Origin: Bradyrhizobium xenonodulans
Lineage (GTDB): Bacteria; Pseudomonadota; Alphaproteobacteria; Rhizobiales; Xanthobacteraceae
Direction: 5' to 3'
DNA: 64,000 bases
Assembly (NCBI RefSeq): GCF_027594865.1
Contig: NZ_CP089391.1
Coordinates: 744,001 to 808,000, forward strand
Shown here in pieces: positions 8,822 through 20,868 of this stretch. How positions within the stretch are numbered: the first letter of the stretch is position 1; each line of letters starts with the position of its first letter. The notes below the pieces were generated by a model. That model saw nothing but the letters and a program-made list of their open reading frames with translations, did not search any database and had not been told where the DNA came from. The translations under genes and the position numbers were made by a program.

Positions 8822-10438
8822 GTGCAAGAGACGGGCGTGCGCAACGGTGCCTTCGGCGCCGACAAATTCGGCTTAAAGAATCTCAAGCAGGTTCACTGGA
8901 ACCTCGGTGCGCCGCAACTCTATCAATACGCGCTCTCCGCGGGCGAGGCGGTGCTCTCTGCCGACGGCGCGCTCTGCGCCGACACCGGCGAGTTCACAGG
9001 CCGCAGCCCGAAGGACAAGTTCACGGTGCGTGACGCCACCACCGACAAGAAGATGTGGTGGGCCGGCAACCAGTCGATCACCGCAGAGCAGTTCGAGGCG
9101 CTCTATCAGGACTTTCTCAAGCACGCCGAAGGCAAGAGCCTGTTCGCGCAGGACCTCTATGGCGGCGCCGATCCGGCCTACCGGATCAAGACCCGCGTCT
9201 TCACCGAGCTCGCCTGGCACTCGCTGTTCATTCGCACGCTGCTGATCCGCCCCGAGGCGGTCGAGCTATCGAGCTTCACGCCGGAGCTCACCATCATCGA
9301 CATGCCGAGCTTCCGCGCCGATCCCAAACGCCACGGCTGCAAGTCGGAGAACGTCGTCGCGATCGATTTCGCCCGCAAGATCGTCCTGATCGGCGGGTCT
9401 TATTATGCCGGCGAGATGAAGAAGTCGGTCTTCACCACGCTCAACTATTACCTGCCCGAGCGCGGCGTGATGCCGATGCATTGCTCGGCCAATGTCGGCG
9501 CCAAGGGTGATACCGCGATCTTCTTCGGGCTATCCGGCACCGGCAAGACCACGCTGTCGGCCGATCCCAACCGCACGCTGATCGGTGACGATGAGCACGG
9601 CTGGGGCCCGAACGGCGTCTTCAACTTCGAAGGCGGCTGCTACGCCAAGTGCATCAAGCTGTCGCAGGAAGCCGAGCCCGAGATCTACGCGGCCTCGACG
9701 CGCTTCGGCGCCGTGCTCGAGAACTGCGTGCTCGACGAAGACACCCGCGTGGTGGATTTCGACGACGGCTCCAAGACCGAGAACACGCGCTCTGCGTACC
9801 CGCTCGACTTCATCCCGAACGCTTCCCGCACTGGCCGCGCCCCGCAGCCGAAGAACGTCGTGATGCTCGCGGCTGACGCCTTCGGCGTCTTGCCGCCGAT
9901 CGCAAAGCTCTCGCCGGCGCAGGCGATGTATCACTTCCTGTCCGGCTACACGGCCAAGGTCGCGGGCACCGAGCGCGGTCTCGGCAACGAGCCGCAGCCG
10001 GAATTCTCGACCTGCTTCGGCTCGCCCTTCCTGCCGCTCGACCCGTCCGTCTACGGCAACATGTTGCGCGACCTCATCGCCCAGCACAATGTCGATTGCT
10101 GGCTGGTCAACACCGGCTGGACCGGCGGCAAGTACGGCACGGGTTCGCGCATGCCGATCAAGGTGACGCGCGCGCTGCTCACCGCCGCGCTCGACGGCTC
10201 GCTTCGCAACGTCGAATTCCGCACCGACAAGTATTTCGGCTTCGCGGTCCCGACCGCGCTGCCGGGCGTGCCGAGCGAAATCCTCAATCCGGTCAACACC
10301 TGGAAGGACAAGGACGAGTTCGACAAGACCGCCCGCGCGCTGGTCGGCATGTTCCAGAAGAACTTCGCCAAGTTCGAAGCCCAGGTCGACGCCGAGGTGC
10401 GCGCCGCCGCGCCGGACGTGAAGCTGGCGGCGGAGTAA
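8822..10438 (+). CDS. pckA: Phosphoenolpyruvate carboxykinase (ATP)
   Basis: A 538-residue ATP-dependent PEP carboxykinase converting oxaloacetate and ATP to PEP, CO2 and ADP, the first step of gluconeogenesis from dicarboxylates. Key features are the N-terminal [13 protein letters not shown] substrate motif, the kinase-1a loop [11 protein letters not shown] near residue 240, and NTGWTGG. Length matches the family. The start is GTG at 8822, six bases after a strong AGGAGG. In many rhizobia pckA lies next to chvI/chvG and the PTS genes; here the HugZ-like and TPR-CHAT genes sit in between. The 284-bp upstream gap presumably holds its promoter. A terminator follows at 10465. Confidence 0.97.
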   Translation: MQETGVRNGAFGADKFGLKNLKQVHWNLGAPQLYQYALSAGEAVLSADGALCADTGEFTGRSPKDKFTVRDATTDKKMWWAGNQSITAEQFEALYQDFLKHAEGKSLFAQDLYGGADPAYRIKTRVFTELAWHSLFIRTLLIRPEAVELSSFTPELTIIDMPSFRADPKRHGCKSENVVAIDFARKIVLIGGSYYAGEMKKSVFTTLNYYLPERGVMPMHCSANVGAKGDTAIFFGLSGTGKTTLSADPNRTLIGDDEHGWGPNGVFNFEGGCYAKCIKLSQEAEPEIYAASTRFGAVLENCVLDEDTRVVDFDDGSKTENTRSAYPLDFIPNASRTGRAPQPKNVVMLAADAFGVLPPIAKLSPAQAMYHFLSGYTAKVAGTERGLGNEPQPEFSTCFGSPFLPLDPSVYGNMLRDLIAQHNVDCWLVNTGWTGGKYGTGSRMPIKVTRALLTAALDGSLRNVEFRTDKYFGFAVPTALPGVPSEILNPVNTWKDKDEFDKTARALVGMFQKNFAKFEAQVDAEVRAAAPDVKLAAE

Positions 10439-10464
10439 GTTTTCGCAAGACGTGATTGACGCAG

Positions 10465-10495
10465 AAGGGCGGCTTGATCAGCCGCCCTTTCTTTT
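10465..10495 (+). terminator. Rho-independent terminator after pckA
   Basis: AAGGGCGGC and GCCGCCCTT form a perfect 9-bp stem with a 7-base loop (TTGATCA), followed by TTCTTTT. It lies 27 bp after the pckA stop codon. Confidence 0.85.
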
Positions 10496-10540
10496 GCGGC
10501 CTGAGCATCGTCAGGCTGCCTAGCTTCGATCTCTCGCCGC

Positions 10541-10646
10541 CATCCTGAGGTGGCCGCTTCTTCAGCGGCCCTCGAAGGGCGGCCGTTCATCCTTCGAGGC
10601 TCGTACGCGGCGCGATCGCGCCGCGCGCTCCCACCTCAAGATGAGG
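10541..10646. repeat. Intergenic palindromic repeat, family C, copy 1
   Basis: This element lies between the convergent pckA and AraC-family genes. The ends CATCCTGAGGTGG and CCACCTCAAGATGAGG are inverted repeats. Inside are CCTCGAAGGG / CCTTCGAGG and other nested complementary stretches, so the element can fold into a branched structure. Copy 2 at 63200-63337 shares the CATCCT outer end and the CCTTCGAGGC core. Confidence 0.7.
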
Positions 10647-10653
10647 GGTCTAG

Positions 10654-11541
10654 CTAGCCGGTGCATTGCTTGCGATATTCTGCTGGAGTCGCACTCATGT
10701 GCCTGCGAAAGATCCGGTTGAGATGGCTCTGGTCGGAGAATCCGCTCAACAGGGCGATCTCCTTCAGGGCAAGGCGGTCCTTGCGCAGATATTCGCAGGC
10801 GCGCTTCACCTTGCGGGTGAGGACGTAGGCGTGCGGGCGCATGCCATAATGCACCTGGAACTTGCGGGTGAACTGCACCGGCGTGCAGTGGCAGATGCTG
10901 GCCAGTTCGTCGAGCGTGATATTCCGGAAGATGTTCTGCTCGATATAGTCTTCGATCATCCGTGCATGCGCCGGCCTGAAGCGCCCTTGCGCACAGGGCA
11001 GCTTGAACTGCACTGAGGCATATTTTCGCAGGATGTGGACGCTCGCCTGAAGTGCCATGGCGTCGTAGCAGAGCCGGCCGCCCGGACCTCCTGCGGAAAC
11101 CTCCCGTACCATCTGGTCACCGATCCAGGTCAGGACTGGATCCTCGATCCTGAGCAGATCATGAAGCTCGACGGCTTCGGCATCTCGGTCAAAAGCCTCG
11201 CTTGCGGTCTTCGCCATGAGACTAGGCGAGATGTAGAAATGACTGACCTCGATGTCATGGCACCATCGCCAGTTCGAGGCTTCGGCCCGCGTCAGCAGTG
11301 TCGTGACGCCGCGGCCGACCCGATCCTGCTTCCAGGATCCGGTCACGCGGCGCTTCATCGCCGTGGTGCCTTCGCGATAGATCACGATCAGAAAGTCTTG
11401 GGTCGGCGGCACCCAGATGTCTGATGGCGCATAGCGGAACACGCGCAGCCGAAAATCGGCTTTGCCCACTGCCGAACTGTCCAGCATCATTTCGCCAGGA
11501 GCATAGCGTGGCAGCTCCTCGATCGTGATGAACTGGCCCAT
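10654..11541 (-). CDS. AraC family transcriptional regulator
   Basis: A 295-residue regulator. The N-terminal sensing region of about 190 residues (AraC-binding-like) is followed by two helix-turn-helix units at about residues 195-290, with ITLDELASICHCTPVQFTRKF and LKEIALLSGFSDQSHLNRIFRRH. The start at 11541 follows GGAGGG. It is divergent from the Baeyer-Villiger monooxygenase gene with 344 bp between them, and is therefore the likely activator of the ketone-oxidation genes. A pair of direct repeats spaced by two helical turns at 11683-11716 is the candidate operator. Confidence 0.9.
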   Translation of the reverse strand: MGQFITIEELPRYAPGEMMLDSSAVGKADFRLRVFRYAPSDIWVPPTQDFLIVIYREGTTAMKRRVTGSWKQDRVGRGVTTLLTRAEASNWRWCHDIEVSHFYISPSLMAKTASEAFDRDAEAVELHDLLRIEDPVLTWIGDQMVREVSAGGPGGRLCYDAMALQASVHILRKYASVQFKLPCAQGRFRPAHARMIEDYIEQNIFRNITLDELASICHCTPVQFTRKFQVHYGMRPHAYVLTRKVKRACEYLRKDRLALKEIALLSGFSDQSHLNRIFRRHMSATPAEYRKQCTG

Positions 11542-11885
11542 CGCGTGAGCCTCCCTCCCTGGAGTTTTGGCATGGTCGACTGCTTGTCGTTCTCATTGGC
11601 CGATCGGCAGGCAGCAGCATAGGCCGGATTTGCCATTTGCCAAGCGAGCTCTGCTGAGGTCGGCGCCGGTTCGGCAGGCCTCCGGCTTCATTCAAAGGAT
11701 TGTCGGTTTCGTTCAAGCCGGGAACGCAGCCCGCCTCGTAGCCTCCCTCGCGTTCCGAGCAAGTGCGGAAGAACGGTGAAAAACCGCAGGCACTCGCGGG
11801 ACCGACAAATGGCGCGATGCACCACCATCCGACCGCACGACGGGTGGGAAAGGCCGCGCGCTCTGGAAATACCTAGGAGGGAAAA
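11542..11885. promoter_or_regulatory. Divergent intergenic region between the AraC regulator and BVMO genes
   Basis: No coding signal is seen in these 344 bp. They hold the ribosome-binding sites of both flanking genes (GGAGGG on the minus strand, AGGAGGG before the BVMO) and the direct repeat annotated separately. On the minus strand a short tandem TTGGCAAATGGCAAAT is also present around 11628-11643. No convincing sigma-54 promoter was found. Confidence 0.6.
11683..11716 (+). promoter_or_regulatory. Candidate AraC-type operator (direct repeat, 21-bp period)
   Basis: CGGCTTCATTCAA (11683-11695) and CGGTTTCGTTCAA (11704-11716) match at 11 of 13 positions. They are spaced exactly 21 bp start to start, about two turns of B-DNA. 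Tandem half-sites on one helix face are the usual target of AraC-family dimers. The repeat lies 170 bp before the BVMO start and 142 bp before the regulator's own start. Confidence 0.5.
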
Positions 11886-13526
11886 ATGGCGGAAACGGCG
11901 ACCAAACCCAATGGAAGCAATGGCGCGCATGTAACGACGAAATTCGACGCGGTGGTTGTTGGAGCCGGCGTCGCCGGGCTCTATCAGCTCTACCGTCTGC
12001 GCGAACAGGGATTGAAGGTCAGAGTGATTGACGCGGGCGCAGGCGTGGGCGGCACCTGGTATTGGAATCGGTATCCCGGCGCCCGCTTCGATTCAGAGAG
12101 CCACATCTACCAGTATCTGTTCTCCGAGGAGCTCTACAGGGGATGGAGCTGGAGCGAGAAATATCCCGGCCAGCCGGAAATCGAACGCTGGCTCAACTAC
12201 GTCGCCGACCGCCTCGATCTGCGCAAGGACATCCAGTTCGGGACGATCGTCAAGAGCGCCCATTTCAACGAAGCCACACAGCGCTGGCTGGTCACGACCG
12301 ACGGGGGTGACGTGATCGACACCCAGTTTCTGATCACCTGTTGCGGCATGCTCTCGGCCCCGCACGTGTCGTTTCCGGGACAGGAGACGTTCAAAGGGCA
12401 GTTGTTCCACACGGCGCGCTGGCCCAGGGAGCCGATCGACTTTGCCGGCAAGCGCGTCGGCGTCATCGGCAACGGCGCAACCGGCATCCAGGTCATCCAG
12501 ACGATCGCCGGCCAGGTCGGTCATTTGAAAGTCTTTGTTCGCACGCCGCAATACATGATTCCGATGAAGAATCCCAAGTACAGCGACGAAGATGCAGAGG
12601 CCTACAAGTCGAAATTCCAGCACCTCACGGAGCGCCTGCCGCATACCTTCACCGGGTTCGAATACGATTTCGAGCACGCCTGGGCCGGACTATCGCCAGA
12701 ACGGCGCCGGGAGGTGATCGAGGATTGCTGGAACGACGGCTCCCTGAAGCTATGGATCTCGTCCTTCGCCGAGTTGTTCTTCGACGCCGAAGTCAACGCC
12801 GAAATCTCGGACTTCGTGCGCGAGAAGATGCGCGAGCGACTGAAGGATCAGAAGCTGTGCGAAGCCTTGATTCCGGCCGACTACGGTTTCGGGACGCATC
12901 GGGTGCCACTGGAGCAGAACTTCCTCGAGGCCTTCCATCGCCCCAATGTCGAGATCGTCAGCGTCAAGGCCAATCCGATCGAACGCGTGACGCCCACGGG
13001 TATCCAAACCGCGGACGGGACGATCCACGAGCTCGACGTCATCGTTCTGGCGACTGGATTCGACGCCGGAACCGGCGCGTTGACGCGCATCGATATCAGG
13101 GGCCGCGGTGGGCGGTCGCTGAAGGAGGATTGGAGCAAGGATATCCGCACCACGATGGGCTTGCAGGTTCACGGCTATCCGAACCTGTTCACGACCGGGG
13201 TGCCCCTGGCTCCGTCGGCTGCGCTCTGCAACATGACGACCTGCCTCCAGCAGCAGGTCGAATGGATCGACGATTGCATCAGGTTCGTGCGTACGAAGAA
13301 CCTGAAGGTGGTCGAGCCGACCAAGGATGCCGAAGACGGATGGGTGGCGCATCACGATGAGATCGCCAATGCGACGCTGATCGCGAAGACCAATTCCTGG
13401 TACCTGGGCTCGAACGTCGAAGGCAAACCGCGCCGCGTTCTGTCCTACTGCGGGGGCGTCGGCGCCTATCGGCAGAAATGCAACGAGGTCGCCGCCGGCG
13501 GCTACCAGGGTTTCACCATGAATTGA
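11886..13526 (+). CDS. Baeyer-Villiger flavin monooxygenase
   Basis: A 546-residue class B flavoprotein monooxygenase. The FAD-binding GAGVAG is at residues 26-31 and [14 protein letters not shown] is near 58-71. The Baeyer-Villiger fingerprint [12 protein letters not shown] is near 169-180, followed directly by the NADPH Rossmann motif [14 protein letters not shown] is in the C-terminal half. These enzymes use NADPH and O2 to turn ketones into esters or lactones. The start follows AGGAGGGAAAA. The neighbour at 13583 is a serine-hydrolase esterase that could cleave the ester product, and the divergent AraC protein is the likely regulator. The actual ketone cannot be read from sequence (cyclohexanone-type and acyclic or aryl ketones are all possible). 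Confidence 0.93.
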   Translation: MAETATKPNGSNGAHVTTKFDAVVVGAGVAGLYQLYRLREQGLKVRVIDAGAGVGGTWYWNRYPGARFDSESHIYQYLFSEELYRGWSWSEKYPGQPEIERWLNYVADRLDLRKDIQFGTIVKSAHFNEATQRWLVTTDGGDVIDTQFLITCCGMLSAPHVSFPGQETFKGQLFHTARWPREPIDFAGKRVGVIGNGATGIQVIQTIAGQVGHLKVFVRTPQYMIPMKNPKYSDEDAEAYKSKFQHLTERLPHTFTGFEYDFEHAWAGLSPERRREVIEDCWNDGSLKLWISSFAELFFDAEVNAEISDFVREKMRERLKDQKLCEALIPADYGFGTHRVPLEQNFLEAFHRPNVEIVSVKANPIERVTPTGIQTADGTIHELDVIVLATGFDAGTGALTRIDIRGRGGRSLKEDWSKDIRTTMGLQVHGYPNLFTTGVPLAPSAALCNMTTCLQQQVEWIDDCIRFVRTKNLKVVEPTKDAEDGWVAHHDEIANATLIAKTNSWYLGSNVEGKPRRVLSYCGGVGAYRQKCNEVAAGGYQGFTMN

Positions 13527-13582
13527 GTGCTCGCGAGGCGCCGCATCGACGGAATTCATCCAATCCAAACGGGAGGACTACC

Positions 13583-14776
13583 ATGAGCACGAATTTCGGT
13601 GCCGCCGCAGACGCCGTTCTCGACGGTGTCGTCACATCCACGCCGCGTGTGCCCGGCGTCGTCGCGATGGTGACGGACCGCGATCGCAACATCTACGAAG
13701 GCGCGGCGGGGAAAAGGCGTGTCGACCAGCCAGCCGACATGACGACCGACAGCATCTTCGCCATCTTCTCCACGACCAAGGCGATCACCGGCACGGCCGT
13801 GCTGCAACTCGTCGAAGAGGGCAAGCTCGATCTCGACACGCCGGCCAAGCGCTACGCTCCGGACATCGGCAAGCTCCAGGTCATCGAGGGCTTTGATGCC
13901 GCGGGTGAGCCGATGCTGCGGGCGCCCAAGCGGGACATCACCACGCGGATGCTGATGACGCATACCGCCGGGCTCAGCTACGACTTCATCAACCACACCT
14001 ATAACCGCCTGGCCGAGGAGAAGGGCCAGCCCAGCGTCATCACCGCGTCCAAAGCCTGCCTGATGACGCCGCTGCTGTTCGATCCGGGCGAGCGTTGGGA
14101 TTACGGCACCAATCTCGATTGGTGCGGCCAAATCGTCGAGGCCATCGCCGGGCGCCGGCTTGGCGAGGTTTTCAATACGCGCATCTACGAGCCGCTCGGA
14201 ATCAAGAGCATGACCTTCGAGCTGACCGACGCCATGCGCAGCAAACTGGCGGGGATCCACGCGCGCGGCGCCGACGGCTCGTTGACGCCGATGGATTTCG
14301 AGCTCCCCGCCAAGCCTGAAGTGCAGATGGGCGGCCACGGCCTTTACGGCACGGTCGGCGACTACATGCGTTTCATCCGGATGTGGTTGAACGACGGGGC
14401 CGGCGAGCATGGCCGCGTGCTGAAGGCGGAGACCGTGCGCATGGCGGAGAAGAATCATCTCGGAGACAAGAAGGTGACACCGATCACCGGCGTCATCCCT
14501 GCGCTGTGCAATGACGCCGAGTTCTTCCCGGGCCAATCAAAGTCCTGGGCGCTCTCGTTCATGATCAACGACCAGGAAGCACCCACCGGGCGTCCCGCTG
14601 GCGCTCTCGGCTGGGCGGGCCTTGCCAATCTGTTCTATTGGATCGATCGGCAGAACGGGTTCGGCGGGTTCTGGGCCACGCAGATTCTTCCGTTCGGCGA
14701 TCCGACTTCGTTCATCGGTTACATGAATTTCGAGACGGCGTTTTATCAGAGCCTGAGGCGGCGGATGGCGGGTTAG
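13583..14776 (+). CDS. Serine hydrolase / beta-lactamase-fold esterase (family VIII-like)
   Basis: A 397-residue class C beta-lactamase-like hydrolase. The nucleophile motif SxxK is S63-T-T-K66 in [10 protein letters not shown], and a tyrosine motif YGTN (WDYGTNLDW) follows. The C-terminal [16 protein letters not shown] resembles the third conserved block of EstB-type esterases. The start at 13583 follows GGGAGGACTACC; a longer frame from 13478 would overlap the monooxygenase. It lies 56 bp after the BVMO gene on the same strand, so an operon is likely. Hydrolysis of the ester made by the monooxygenase is the simplest inferred role; a penicillin-binding-like activity is the alternative. Confidence 0.88.
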   Translation: MSTNFGAAADAVLDGVVTSTPRVPGVVAMVTDRDRNIYEGAAGKRRVDQPADMTTDSIFAIFSTTKAITGTAVLQLVEEGKLDLDTPAKRYAPDIGKLQVIEGFDAAGEPMLRAPKRDITTRMLMTHTAGLSYDFINHTYNRLAEEKGQPSVITASKACLMTPLLFDPGERWDYGTNLDWCGQIVEAIAGRRLGEVFNTRIYEPLGIKSMTFELTDAMRSKLAGIHARGADGSLTPMDFELPAKPEVQMGGHGLYGTVGDYMRFIRMWLNDGAGEHGRVLKAETVRMAEKNHLGDKKVTPITGVIPALCNDAEFFPGQSKSWALSFMINDQEAPTGRPAGALGWAGLANLFYWIDRQNGFGGFWATQILPFGDPTSFIGYMNFETAFYQSLRRRMAG

Positions 14777-14813
14777 GAACCCCGGCAAGAACGGGACGAG
14801 GGGGAGAGAGAGC

Positions 14814-15662
14814 TCACGCCTTGAAATACGCGATCTGCGTCGTCGTCGCGAGCAGCCTCCCGTTCGGGGACCACAGCTCGGCGTTCTGGTCGGCGTAGCT
14901 CTTGTGCATGATCTTCGAATCGGCCGTCGCGAGCACGCGCGTGATGTCCTCGGCCGCCAGCTCCTCGCTGTCGGTGTGGAAATAGGTCGTCAGCGACACC
15001 GTTCCGAACGGCACCAGCTCGCGCCTGGCGTGGAAGATGCGGCCGAAGAAGGCGTCCGACATCGACATCAGCGACAGCATGTCGAGCCGGCGCGGCGTGC
15101 GGTCGCTGATCCAGATCTTCGAATAGGTGCTGGCGAGCTCCGTCTGCGGCGGGCCGATCCGCATCTCGCCCTCGACGAAGCGGAATTCATACTGGTTGGC
15201 CCAGGACGCCGCGATCTTCGGGAACGGCATCGTGTCTTCGAACGGCTTAGCATCAGGATATTGCGCCACCCTGTGCTCCCAGGAGGGCCGGCGTTCGGCG
15301 AACACGGCGGTGGCGAGCGTTGCGACCTCACCGCCGCCCTGGCTGAGTTCGATGCTCCAATGCTGGCTGGAGCGGTTGGCTTTCACCAGCCGCACGTCGA
15401 GATCGAACGGACCCTTGGCGATCGGCGCGCAGTAATTGACGGTCAGCGCCAAGGGATCGCCTGCACGTTCCGGATGGTCGATCAGCGCGCGCAAAATGGT
15501 CGCGGCGGTGGCGCCGCCGAACGGGCCGACAAAGGCCCAGTAATCGTCGCTGGTGTGCCCCTGCCAGCTGGAGTCACCGGCGGTGACCCGGGTGGCGTCG
15601 TCGAAGGGATGCGGGAGCTTGGCGTGCATTGTCTCATCCGGCTTTTCAATGACGAACGTCAT
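14814..15662 (-). CDS. Acyl-CoA thioesterase family protein (double hotdog fold)
   Basis: A 282-residue TesB/PaaI-like thioesterase. The N-terminal hotdog has WQGHTSDDYWAFVGPFGG, followed by NYCAPIAKGPFDL and a second hotdog ending in WSPNGRLLATTTQIAYFKA. It probably hydrolyses acyl-CoA esters in the cytoplasm. Two starts are possible: 15662 (chosen, longest) and the internal ATG at 15629; neither has a strong ribosome-binding site. It is convergent with the esterase gene (37 bp between stops) and 61 bp downstream of glgP, and could be its distal operon partner. Confidence 0.85.
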   Translation of the reverse strand: MTFVIEKPDETMHAKLPHPFDDATRVTAGDSSWQGHTSDDYWAFVGPFGGATAATILRALIDHPERAGDPLALTVNYCAPIAKGPFDLDVRLVKANRSSQHWSIELSQGGGEVATLATAVFAERRPSWEHRVAQYPDAKPFEDTMPFPKIAASWANQYEFRFVEGEMRIGPPQTELASTYSKIWISDRTPRRLDMLSLMSMSDAFFGRIFHARRELVPFGTVSLTTYFHTDSEELAAEDITRVLATADSKIMHKSYADQNAELWSPNGRLLATTTQIAYFKA

Positions 15663-15723
15663 ACCACGTTCGCCGCCGGCTTGTGCAACTACCTGCGAGG
15701 TAACGATTTCACGCGGCGGAAAA

Positions 15724-18276
<2,553 letters not shown>

Positions 18277-18446
18277 CCTACGCGTCTTGCCCCTGCACCG
18301 GAACCATCGCTGGTGCGGCCGTGCACTGCGCTGGCGTAAATTTATGCAAGGAACGGGCCGATTTGGGAACCCGGAAGCCTACGGAGAGATGCGGATTTGG
18401 TGCTAGATTGCAGGCAGATTCAGCCATCAGTGTGGAGGAAACGCCC

Positions 18447-18680
18447 ATGAGACTGCTGATCGAAATCGCTGCGGCAGCCCTGCTCGTCGTCTGCATCACC
18501 GCCTCAAGCGCCGCCTCTGCTGCTGGCAAGATGGGCCGCGGCGCCGATGGCCTGAGCTGCGGCTTCAGCGTTCCGCAAAATGCGTCTCCCGCCGCGCGCT
18601 GCGCCGCCATCAAGCGCCAGTGCGGCGGCAAGTTCTATGCGAATGCGTGTGGGGACAGGCTGGTGTCGGCGGCGAGCTGA
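18447..18680 (+). CDS. Small exported cysteine-rich protein of unknown function
   Basis: A 77-residue protein. The signal peptide has the hydrophobic core EIAAAALLVVCITAS and an AxA cleavage site near residue 26. The mature part of about 50 residues has four cysteines (38, 52, 59, 68), consistent with two disulfides in the periplasm. The start at 18447 follows a good GGAGGA. I do not recognise the family. It is convergent with the PAN-domain gene at 18719 and divergent from glgP. A longer frame from 18216 was rejected because it runs into glgP. Confidence 0.75.
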   Translation: MRLLIEIAAAALLVVCITASSAASAAGKMGRGADGLSCGFSVPQNASPAARCAAIKRQCGGKFYANACGDRLVSAAS

Positions 18681-18718
18681 GGCGCGTCGGATTCGCGGCG
18701 CGTGAAAGAAGCGACGCG

Positions 18719-19285
18719 CTATCTGACCACGCCGGACGTGAAGCCCGCCTTGCGGCGCGGGGGCTTGATTTCCTTTTTCAGGAAGCAGCGCGCCTCGCGC
18801 CCGGTGTAGCCGGGGCGGGCATAGGTGAAGGCGCGGCACTTGTTGTCGGCGGTGCAGGCAGCCTTGCAGGCTTCCTCGCCTTCGCCGTCCTTGAGATCGA
18901 AATTGCGCAGATCCCCGCCGGGACGGTCGATCGACGTTTCCACGCCTTCGACGCGCGGCTCGATCACGCCAGCGCCGCGTACGCCGGAGATGCAGCAACT
19001 GCCCGGGACGCGTGCCGGCACCGTGTTCTTGAGCCAGCACACAGCCGAGCCGCCTTCGACGTCGGGGTAGTTGAAGCTCCAGGAGCGGCAGCGGCGGTCG
19101 CGCTCGCACAGCAGCGCGCAATCCTCGGGGTCACCTGAGGTCACCGGCGAGTTGAAATAGTCGCCGCCGGGCCGGTCGAACGCCGTCTGGGCGCGCATCG
19201 GCACGCTCGCGAACACGAGCGAGAGCAACGCGGCACAGGCCACGACGCATGCCATGAAGGCCCCAGGCAGGCGGCCCTTCCCCAT
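18719..19285 (-). CDS. Exported PAN/Apple domain protein
   Basis: A 188-residue protein with an N-terminal signal peptide (residues 1-32). Two tandem PAN_4-type modules follow, each opening with DRPGGD (37-42 and about 120). Each carries a Cys set: CALLCERDRRCRSWSF in the first and CKAACTADNKCRAFTY in the second. PAN modules bind proteins or carbohydrates and are disulfide-bonded, so a periplasmic or surface binding role is expected. A second start at Met11 is possible. It lies downstream of gshA on the same strand with a 113-bp gap, so cotranscription is uncertain. Confidence 0.85.
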   Translation of the reverse strand: MGKGRLPGAFMACVVACAALLSLVFASVPMRAQTAFDRPGGDYFNSPVTSGDPEDCALLCERDRRCRSWSFNYPDVEGGSAVCWLKNTVPARVPGSCCISGVRGAGVIEPRVEGVETSIDRPGGDLRNFDLKDGEGEEACKAACTADNKCRAFTYARPGYTGREARCFLKKEIKPPRRKAGFTSGVVR

Positions 19286-19398
19286 CGGAACAGCTTTCGA
19301 GTTATTGACGGCGCTCAGGTTTTTTCAGCCGGTCATTTGATCGCCGCAAACCTGTATGGGCGATGAACGGCTGAAGTCCTGGTCGTCGGTCGATCGAA

Positions 19399-20769
19399 CT
19401 AGAACGCGTATTCCGCGTAGGCTGGTTCCACCGAGCCGTTCCAGGCGCCATTGAACTTCTCCAGCATCTCCTCGGCAGGGGTCCGGCCGGAATCGATGAT
19501 GCGGTCGAGCGGCTCCAGATGCCGCGTCTCGTCGCGCCCGAGCTGGTCGATCTGGCCGCGCCGGCGCAGGCCGGCATGTGCCAGAACGAGGCATTCCTTG
19601 GCGATCTCGAACAGATAGCGGTCCTTGATCCGCGCCTTGAAGCCGAAGCGCGGCACGTCGTCGCGCAGGGCCTGACGCTCATGCGCGGTCCAGTGCTTCA
19701 CCAGGTCCCAGGCGGCATCGAGCGACACATCGTCGTAGAGCAGCCCGGCCCAGAACGCCGACAGTGCCGGTAACCGGCCCCACGGGCCACCGTCGGAGCC
19801 GCGCATCTCGAGATAGCGCTTGAGCCGCACCTCCGGGAAGATCGTCGAGAGATGGTTGGCCCAGTCCGACAGCGTCGGGCGTTCACCGGGCAGATTGTTG
19901 TTGCGGCCATCGAAGAAGGCGCGGAACGAGGAGCCCGACACGTCGATGTAGTCCTCGCCGCGCTTGACGAAATACATCGGCACGTCGAGCGCGTAATCGA
20001 CATAGCGCTCGAAACCCATGCCGTCCTCGAATGCCCACGGCATCATGCCCGCGCGTGCATTGTCGGTGTCGCGCCAGATCTCGGAGCGGAAGGAGAGGAA
20101 GCCGTTCGGCTTGCCTTCGGTGAAGGGCGAGTTGGCGAACAGGGCGGTTGCGACCGGCTGGAGCGCGAGCGAGACGCGCAGCTTCTTGACCATGTCGGCT
20201 TCGGAGGAGAAGTCGAGATTGGTCTGCACCGTGCAGGTCCGGTACATCATGTCGAGGCCGTATTGGCCGACCTTCGGCATGTAATTGGTCATGATCTTGT
20301 AGCGGCCCTTGGGCATCACCGGGATGTCGGCGCGCGACCAGGACGGCGTCATGCCGAGGCCAAGGAAGCCGATGCCGAGCGGGGTCGCGATCTCGCGCAC
20401 CTGCGCCAGATGCGCCATCAACTCGCTCTGGGTCTGGTGCACGTTCTCGACCGGCGCGCCCGACAGCTCGAACTGTCCGCCGGGCTCGAGCGAGATCGCG
20501 CCGCCGCCGGTGACGTCGTAGAGACCGATGATGTTGCCCTTCTCCATGATTGGCTCCCAGCCGAGCAGGAGCTTCATGCCTTCGAGCAATGCGCCGATGC
20601 CGCGCGCACCCTCGTAAGGCACCGGACGATGGCCTTCGAGCGTGAACGGCGTCTTCTCGTGCTCGGTGCCCATGCGGAATTCGGACGGGTCCTTGCAGCC
20701 GGCCTCGAACCACGCGACGAGCTCGTCGCGCGATTGCAGCGGCGTCATATCGATCTGGTCTCGCGCCAT
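19399..20769 (-). CDS. gshA: Glutamate-cysteine ligase (alphaproteobacterial/plant type)
   Basis: A 456-residue enzyme joining glutamate and cysteine with ATP, the first step of glutathione synthesis. RMGTEHEK near the N-terminus and GGGAISLEPGGQFELSG are characteristic of the plant/proteobacterial GCS2 group, unrelated in sequence to E. coli GshA. MYRTCTVQTNLDF and the C-terminal WDLVKHWT region complete the match, at the usual length of about 457. A glutathione S-transferase lies 720 bp away with its MarR regulator between them, making a small glutathione locus. The ligase itself is on the MarR strand, 99 bp downstream of it, and might share its transcript. Confidence 0.95.
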   Translation of the reverse strand: MARDQIDMTPLQSRDELVAWFEAGCKDPSEFRMGTEHEKTPFTLEGHRPVPYEGARGIGALLEGMKLLLGWEPIMEKGNIIGLYDVTGGGAISLEPGGQFELSGAPVENVHQTQSELMAHLAQVREIATPLGIGFLGLGMTPSWSRADIPVMPKGRYKIMTNYMPKVGQYGLDMMYRTCTVQTNLDFSSEADMVKKLRVSLALQPVATALFANSPFTEGKPNGFLSFRSEIWRDTDNARAGMMPWAFEDGMGFERYVDYALDVPMYFVKRGEDYIDVSGSSFRAFFDGRNNNLPGERPTLSDWANHLSTIFPEVRLKRYLEMRGSDGGPWGRLPALSAFWAGLLYDDVSLDAAWDLVKHWTAHERQALRDDVPRFGFKARIKDRYLFEIAKECLVLAHAGLRRRGQIDQLGRDETRHLEPLDRIIDSGRTPAEEMLEKFNGAWNGSVEPAYAEYAF

Positions 20770-20868
20770 ATCAAACTCTAATCAAAAAGCGCTTCGACCG
20801 AACGCGCGCGGGTGAGGGGATGGTCCGCGAACCCACCGGGTGCACGGACGAGCTGGTGTGCCGCGCGA

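Noticed and set aside
8483..8827. 114-codon minus-strand frame between the TPR-CHAT gene and pckA
   Set aside because: Overlaps the pckA start and the CHAT gene end; no domain or clear ribosome-binding site.
11550..11600. Possible sigma-54 promoter (TGGCATGGTCGACTGCTT) before the BVMO gene
   Set aside because: The GG and GC elements are separated by 11 rather than 10 bases, and no sigma-54 activator is nearby.
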